In this document: positions 4,637 to 7,348 of the stretch, in pieces
Layout: each line of letters starts with the position of its first letter
Numbering within the stretch: the stretch's first letter is position 1
Source: DAOUAJ01 sp034433615
GTDB lineage: Bacteria; Chloroflexota; Anaerolineae; DUEN01
NCBI GenBank assembly: GCA_034433615.1
Contig: DAOUAJ010000084.1
Location: 1 to 7,348 of the forward strand
Length of the DNA stretch: 7,348 nt
Direction of reading: 5' to 3'
Made by a program: the position numbers and the translations under genes
Notes under the pieces: model-generated
Seen by the model: the letters and a program-made list of their open reading frames with translations, nothing else
Database searches by the model: none
What the model was told of the DNA's origin: nothing

Positions 4637-6700
4637 TTACTCCCGGGACATGCGCTGAGGCACGCGCGGCCCGGCCGTCGCAGTCAAATCTGGCGACATC
4701 TCCTCGTTGAAGTACAACGGAACGGGATGCACATCTACCGGCTGGCGCATTTTGCCCCGTCCCAACGGCGGACATTTCCACGTTTCATCGGGTGCCACCC
4801 GGCGCAAGGCTTTGAACTGGCCCAGGATGCCGCAGGAGAAGCAATGCTCGCGGCAGTCTTCAATCACGGCACCCTGCAGCGCGTGTCGGTATTCTTCGAT
4901 CAAGAACGATTTCTTTACGCCCGTGCTGATGTGATCCCACGGCAGCACCTCGTCAACAGAGCGCTCGCGCCGGGCATACCAGTCAGGGTCCAGCCCGTGC
5001 TCCGCGAATGCCTGCCGCCAGGCGTCGTCCTGGAAGTGATCCTGCCAGGCGTCGAACCTGGCGCCCAACCGCCATGCCCGCTCGATCACATCGGACAGGC
5101 GGCGGTCCCCCCGGCTCAGAAACGCTTCCATCAACGTCTCACGCGGGTTGTTCCAGGTGAAGTGAAAGCCCCGACCGCGCAGCCGCTTCTGCAGGTACTC
5201 GATCTGGCTGCGGATGGTCGCCTCGTCCTCCATCGGGAGCCACTGGAACGGCGTATGCGGCTTGGGCACCAACGTGGAGACCCCCACCCGCACTTTCGCC
5301 TTGCTTCCGATCGCGCGGCGACCGATCTTCATCACCTCCCAGGAAAGGTCAGCGATCGCCTTCACGTCTTCCATCGTCTGCGTAGGGTGGCCGATCATGA
5401 AGTAGAGCTTGATGGTGGTCCAGCCGCGGGAATACACTTCCTCGGCCACGCGCAGCAGGGCCTCGGTGGCGATAGGCTTGTTGATGACATCCCGCAGCCG
5501 GTCGGTGGCCGCTTCGGGAGCGAAGGTGAAGCCCGAGCGCCGCCGCCCCTTCTCCAGCATCTCCATCAGCTCGATGCTGAACGATTCGATGCGCAGGCTG
5601 GGCAGCCCGATGGAGAGCCTCTGGTCGCCGTGCCGCTCGACCACGCGCCGCACCAGCTCGCCGATGTGGGTGTAATCGCTGGAAGACAAAGAGAGGAAAG
5701 AGACCTCCTCGAAGCCGCAGGACCGGACCATCTCGTCTACCGCAGCCAGGATCTCGTCCAGGGGCCGCTCGCGCACCGGGCGGTAGACCATGCCCGCCTG
5801 GCAGAAGCGACAGCCACGGGTACAGCCGCGCTGGATCTCAATGGCCGCGCGGTTGTGGACGATGTCTATGTAGGGCACGATGAAACGGGTGACGGGTGGC
5901 GGCAGTACGGGCACAATGCGCTTCACTACTGGAAACTGGGCCTCCGGCTCCGTCGGTCGCACCCCGGCTACCGTCCCATCGGCGTGGTAGGACACCTCGT
6001 AGAATGACGGCACATAGACGCCAGGGATGCGAGCCAGCCGGCGCAGCAGTTCCTGCCGGAGATGGCGATCACGCTTATCGAACGTGGAGCGTGGAATGTG
6101 GAGAGCTGACCGCTGACCGCTGACGGCCGCTTTCCACTCTCCGTAGGCCCGGATCAGCTCTAACAGCACCTCTTCTCCCTCACCAATGACGAAGGCATCA
6201 ACGAACGCGTGCATCGGCTCGGGGTTGTAGGTGGCACTGCCGCCAGCGATGATGAGCGGGTGCTCCAGTGTGCGGTCGGCGGAGCGAAGAGGGATGCCAG
6301 CCAGGTCGAGCATGTTGAGCACGTTGGTGTACAGTTGCTCGTAGGGCAAACCGAAGCCGACGATGTCGAAATCAGCCAGGGGATGGCGCGTCTCTAGCGA
6401 GTAAAGCGGGATGCCCTCCCGTCGCATGACGGCTTCCATGTCAAGCCACGGAGCGTAGACGCGCTCAGCCAGCGTGTCCGGCTGGCGGTTGACGATATCG
6501 TACAGGATCATTAGCCCCAGATTGGACATGCCCAGCTCATAGGTATCGGGGAAGACCAGGGCGATCTTGCAGGCGATCTGATCCCAAGCTTTGACGATGC
6601 TGTTCCACTCGCCGCCGATGTAGCGGGCTGGCTTTTGCACCTGGTGCAGGACGCGATCGAGCGTCCGGCTAATCTCCTCAGGAGTGTGTAATTCAGGCAT
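4637..6700 (-). CDS. Radical SAM protein, TIGR03960-like, function unknown
   Basis: 687 aa from ATG 6700. The N-terminal part (about 40-180) is a B12-binding-like Rossmann region (KIALVFPDTYELGMSNLG; FDIVGFGLPYE; IAGGSATYNPEP). The radical SAM core follows with C293-x3-C297-x2-C300 (CTRGCRFC) coordinating the 4Fe-4S cluster, then GLPSLRIE, FAPEAATDRLR and KLYFMIGHPT, typical of methylthiotransferase-like radical SAM proteins. Extra cysteines at the C-terminus (C616, C620, C623, C643) could hold a second cluster. The family is known to occur with a radical-SAM-linked protein (TIGR03936), but none is next to it here. I prefer ATG 6700 because GGGAG lies 8 nt upstream; the TTG at 6715 overlaps that site. 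Residues 192-207 come from a heptamer array (6082-6125) that seems inserted in frame. The gene heads the minus-strand operon. Confidence 0.9.
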   Translation of the reverse strand: MPELHTPEEISRTLDRVLHQVQKPARYIGGEWNSIVKAWDQIACKIALVFPDTYELGMSNLGLMILYDIVNRQPDTLAERVYAPWLDMEAVMRREGIPLYSLETRHPLADFDIVGFGLPYEQLYTNVLNMLDLAGIPLRSADRTLEHPLIIAGGSATYNPEPMHAFVDAFVIGEGEEVLLELIRAYGEWKAAVSGQRSALHIPRSTFDKRDRHLRQELLRRLARIPGVYVPSFYEVSYHADGTVAGVRPTEPEAQFPVVKRIVPVLPPPVTRFIVPYIDIVHNRAAIEIQRGCTRGCRFCQAGMVYRPVRERPLDEILAAVDEMVRSCGFEEVSFLSLSSSDYTHIGELVRRVVERHGDQRLSIGLPSLRIESFSIELMEMLEKGRRRSGFTFAPEAATDRLRDVINKPIATEALLRVAEEVYSRGWTTIKLYFMIGHPTQTMEDVKAIADLSWEVMKIGRRAIGSKAKVRVGVSTLVPKPHTPFQWLPMEDEATIRSQIEYLQKRLRGRGFHFTWNNPRETLMEAFLSRGDRRLSDVIERAWRLGARFDAWQDHFQDDAWRQAFAEHGLDPDWYARRERSVDEVLPWDHISTGVKKSFLIEEYRHALQGAVIEDCREHCFSCGILGQFKALRRVAPDETWKCPPLGRGKMRQPVDVHPVPLYFNEEMSPDLTATAGPRVPQRMSRE
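6082..6125 (-). repeat. Heptamer array inside the radical SAM gene
   Basis: On the plus strand three units ACGTGGA, GCGTGGA, ATGTGGA (6082-6102) are followed by GA and three units GCTGACC, GCTGACC, GCTGACG (6105-6125). Read on the minus strand the latter are AGCGGTC repeats, matching the AGCNNTC pattern of the array at 4578-4636. It encodes about AVSGQRSALHIPRSTF (residues 192-207), between GEWK and DKRDRHLRQELLRRLARIPG. From memory of the family, that join is normally short and continuous, so the array looks like an in-frame insertion. Confidence 0.65.
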
Positions 6701-6716
6701 GACGTGTACTCCCAAT

Positions 6717-6796
6717 AGGGAAAGGCAATGAGTAATAAGTAACGAGGCAACAGGTGATAAGTGACCTTGTCCCTCAGTGCCTTATTGCCTTATCCC
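6717..6796. repeat. Degenerate heptamer array in the radical SAM leader
   Basis: Minus-strand units include CACTTAT, CACCTGT, TGCCTCG, then (after one extra T) TACTTAT, TACTCAT, TGCCTTT. The other side holds two copies of TGCCTTAT on the plus strand (6778-6793). Its ends are rough inverted repeats: GGGAAAGGCAAT (6718-6729) against ATTGCCTTATCCC (6784-6796). It starts about 17 nt before the radical SAM start codon, just beyond its Shine-Dalgarno, so it fills much of the predicted leader RNA. Confidence 0.55.
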
Positions 6797-6807
6797 ATGC
6801 TCGTCTT

Positions 6808-6842
6808 CCCGGCGGGGGTGCCGGGGCGGGGTTAGAACCCGC
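6808..6842. other. Two adjacent GC-rich hairpins in the radical SAM leader
   Basis: CCCGGC (6808-6813) pairs with GCCGGG (6820-6825) over a 6-nt loop, and immediately next GCGGG (6826-6830) pairs with CCCGC (6838-6842) over a 7-nt loop. On the minus strand the second hairpin has the loop TTCTAAC, resembling a tRNA T-arm, but no other tRNA parts are found. Both lie just after the predicted minus-strand +1 (about 6849) and may shape the 5' end of that mRNA. Confidence 0.45.
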
Positions 6843-6855
6843 GCGTTACCTGATT

Positions 6856-6885
6856 ATTATAACAAGCCGGAGGTTGATTTGACAA
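6856..6885 (-). promoter_or_regulatory. Strong promoter for the radical SAM-kinase operon
   Basis: On the minus strand TTGTCA (6880-6885) is separated by 18 nt from TATAAT (6856-6861), which also has the extended TG (TGTTATAAT). Predicted +1 is about 6849, leaving a 149-nt leader before ATG 6700. Five bases of its -35 box overlap the -35 of the divergent tRNA promoter. Confidence 0.7.
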
Positions 6886-6907
6886 AACCCTGCGCTACGG
6901 CTAGAAT
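6879..6907 (+). promoter_or_regulatory. Near-consensus promoter of tRNA-Glu, now separated by a mobile element
   Basis: TTGACA (6879-6884), 17 nt, TAGAAT (6902-6907): a full-consensus -35 and a 5/6 -10 box. Predicted +1 is about 6914, the base before the MITE-like element. If the element and one CTAA copy are removed, the -10 box lies 36 nt before the mature tRNA 5' end, the normal distance for a bacterial tRNA promoter. A two-way AT-rich stretch (6851-6863) lies upstream. Confidence 0.75.
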
Positions 6908-6914
6908 AGGCTAA

Positions 6915-7131
6915 TACTACAACGAGACTTTGTCATTCCGAGAGCCTGCCCTGAGTGCAACGAAGGGAGCGAAGCGACGAGAGCCTGCCCTGAGCGAATG
7001 CGAAGGGAATCTCGGCTGGCAGAGGCGAATCCGCTGGCCAAGTGGGAGCCTGTCCTGGCCGTCAGGCCAGGGATTCCTCGCTCGCAGACTCGCTCGGAAT
7101 GACGTGTTGTGGGTGAAGTCTCGTTGTAGTA
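6915..7131. mobile_element. 217-bp MITE-like element with 16-bp terminal inverted repeats
   Basis: TACTACAACGAGACTT (6915-6930) recurs exactly inverted at 7116-7131. Inside these, CATTCCGAG (6934-6942) is again inverted as CTCGGAATG (7094-7102). CTAA flanks both ends (6911-6914 and 7132-7135) as a possible 4-bp target duplication; because TA dinucleotides occur at the edges, an IS630/mariner-type TA duplication is an alternative reading. There is no transposase gene; the only frame through it (minus, about 7171-6917) has the composition of the repeat itself. The inner part holds a 39-bp duplication and a CCTGGCC-GTCA-GGCCAGG hairpin (7054-7071). GTCATTCCGAG-type repeats of this look are common in Chloroflexota assemblies, in my recollection. 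Confidence 0.8.
6939..7008. repeat. Imperfect 39-bp tandem duplication inside the MITE-like element
   Basis: CGAGAGCCTGCCCTGAG occurs at 6939-6955 and again at 6978-6994. Both copies continue with a variant of GC-(AA)-CGAAGGGA, differing by one indel. The duplication is not shared by the right half of the element, so the element is inverted only at its ends. Confidence 0.75.
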
Positions 7132-7164
7132 CTAAGCCTGGGCAGATAAAAGCAAGCAACGGTT

Positions 7165-7240
7165 GGCCCATTCGTCTAGCGGCCCAGGATGTAGCCCTCT
7201 CAAGGCTAAGACACGGGTTCGAGTCCCGTATGGGCCACCA
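7165..7240 (+). tRNA. tRNA-Glu (anticodon CTC)
   Basis: 76 nt including an encoded CCA (7238-7240). The acceptor stem is GGCCCAT (7165-7171) with ATGGGCC (7230-7236) and discriminator A7237. The D-arm region TCGTCTAGCGGCCCAGGA is almost identical to that of E. coli tRNA-Glu. The anticodon stem is TAGCC/GGCTA (7192-7196, 7204-7208) with loop CTCTCAA, giving anticodon CTC at 7199-7201, which reads GAG codons. The T-arm is ACGGG-TTCGAGT-CCCGT. All stems are fully paired, so the gene looks functional. Its expected promoter lies at 6879-6907, beyond the inserted element. Confidence 0.96.
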
Positions 7241-7245
7241 ACGGA

Positions 7246-7283
7246 GGCAGCCCTCTCATCTGCTGAGGGGGCTGCCGTCTCTT
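7246..7283 (+). terminator. Hairpin terminator after tRNA-Glu
   Basis: GGCAGCCCTCTC (7246-7257) pairs with GAGGGGGCTGCC (7265-7276) over a 7-nt loop, with one T-G pair. It is followed by GTCTCTT, a weak pyrimidine tract rather than a clean T-run. Placed 6 nt after the CCA, it is best read as the end of the tRNA transcript. The remaining bases to 7348 show no gene. Confidence 0.65.
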
Positions 7284-7348
7284 CAGGCGATTCCAGCCCC
7301 AGCCCACAGCAGACCCCATGTCTCAGCCCTCATAGCCCCTTTACGGGG

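Noticed and set aside
4619..6007. Long plus-strand open frame (462 codons) opposite the radical SAM gene
   Set aside because: Purely antisense to conserved radical SAM sequence, His/Arg/Pro-rich, no recognisable domain; a high-GC shadow.
6701..6715. TTG start for the radical SAM protein, adding five residues
   Set aside because: The TTG overlaps the GGGAG that best serves ATG 6700.
6808..6849. A second tRNA on the minus strand
   Set aside because: Only a T-arm-like hairpin is present; no matching acceptor, D or anticodon arm.
6917..7171. 84-codon minus-strand frame through the MITE-like element
   Set aside because: Translation of the repeat itself (Ser/Arg/Ala-rich) and reaching into the tRNA; no transposase features.
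7336..7348. CCCC-TTTAC-GGGG hairpin at the right edge
   Set aside because: Only four pairs and cut by the window end; cannot be assigned.

Overview
The window is high-GC bacterial DNA (about 60% by eye). It carries a tRNA gene with an encoded CCA, sigma-70-type promoters, GTG/ATG starts and a multi-receiver hybrid histidine kinase. The kinase style, the TIGR03960-like radical SAM protein, the scattered short-period repeats and the small inverted-repeat element containing GTCATTCCGAG-type sequence all resemble Chloroflexota (Anaerolineae-like) genomes. That placement is an inference from style, not from a marker gene.

Layout. (1) 1-580, minus strand: a HEPN gene followed by an overlapping MNT-type nucleotidyltransferase that runs off the left edge. 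They form a toxin-antitoxin-like pair whose promoter places transcription initiation on the GTG start codon (leaderless). (2) 581-778: a divergent intergenic region with an extended -10 promoter facing right and a 19-bp dyad. (3) 779 to about 2280, plus strand: a tight cluster of a double zinc-ribbon protein with His-rich ends, a Gly/Trp/Met-rich membrane protein ending in a similar zinc ribbon, a class I SAM methyltransferase, and the first ~28 codons of a 4Fe-4S ferredoxin-like gene. (4) About 2270-6849, minus strand: a strong promoter, a radical SAM protein, a hybrid histidine kinase with two receivers, and an ATGA-coupled third gene of which only ~31 codons remain. (5) 6718-7283: the divergent control region, a 217-bp MITE-like element, tRNA-Glu(CTC) and its terminator.

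Three stories stand out. First, a MITE-like element with 16-bp perfect terminal inverted repeats and CTAA on both flanks sits exactly at the predicted +1 between a near-consensus promoter (TTGACA-N17-TAGAAT) and tRNA-Glu. That promoter shares its -35 bases with the divergent radical SAM promoter. Second, heptamer-period degenerate repeats (consensus about AGCNNTC and relatives) occur three times: before the radical SAM gene, after it, and inside it, where a 44-bp array supplies about 16 residues in frame. Third, two convergent genes (ferredoxin-like on plus, unknown on minus) both lose recognisable coding sequence at the same point near 2270-2285, as expected for a deletion or rearrangement joint.

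No complete new defence or biosynthetic system can be demonstrated. The least-described unit is the zinc-ribbon / Met-Trp-Gly membrane protein / methyltransferase / ferredoxin cluster, whose function cannot be read from sequence.
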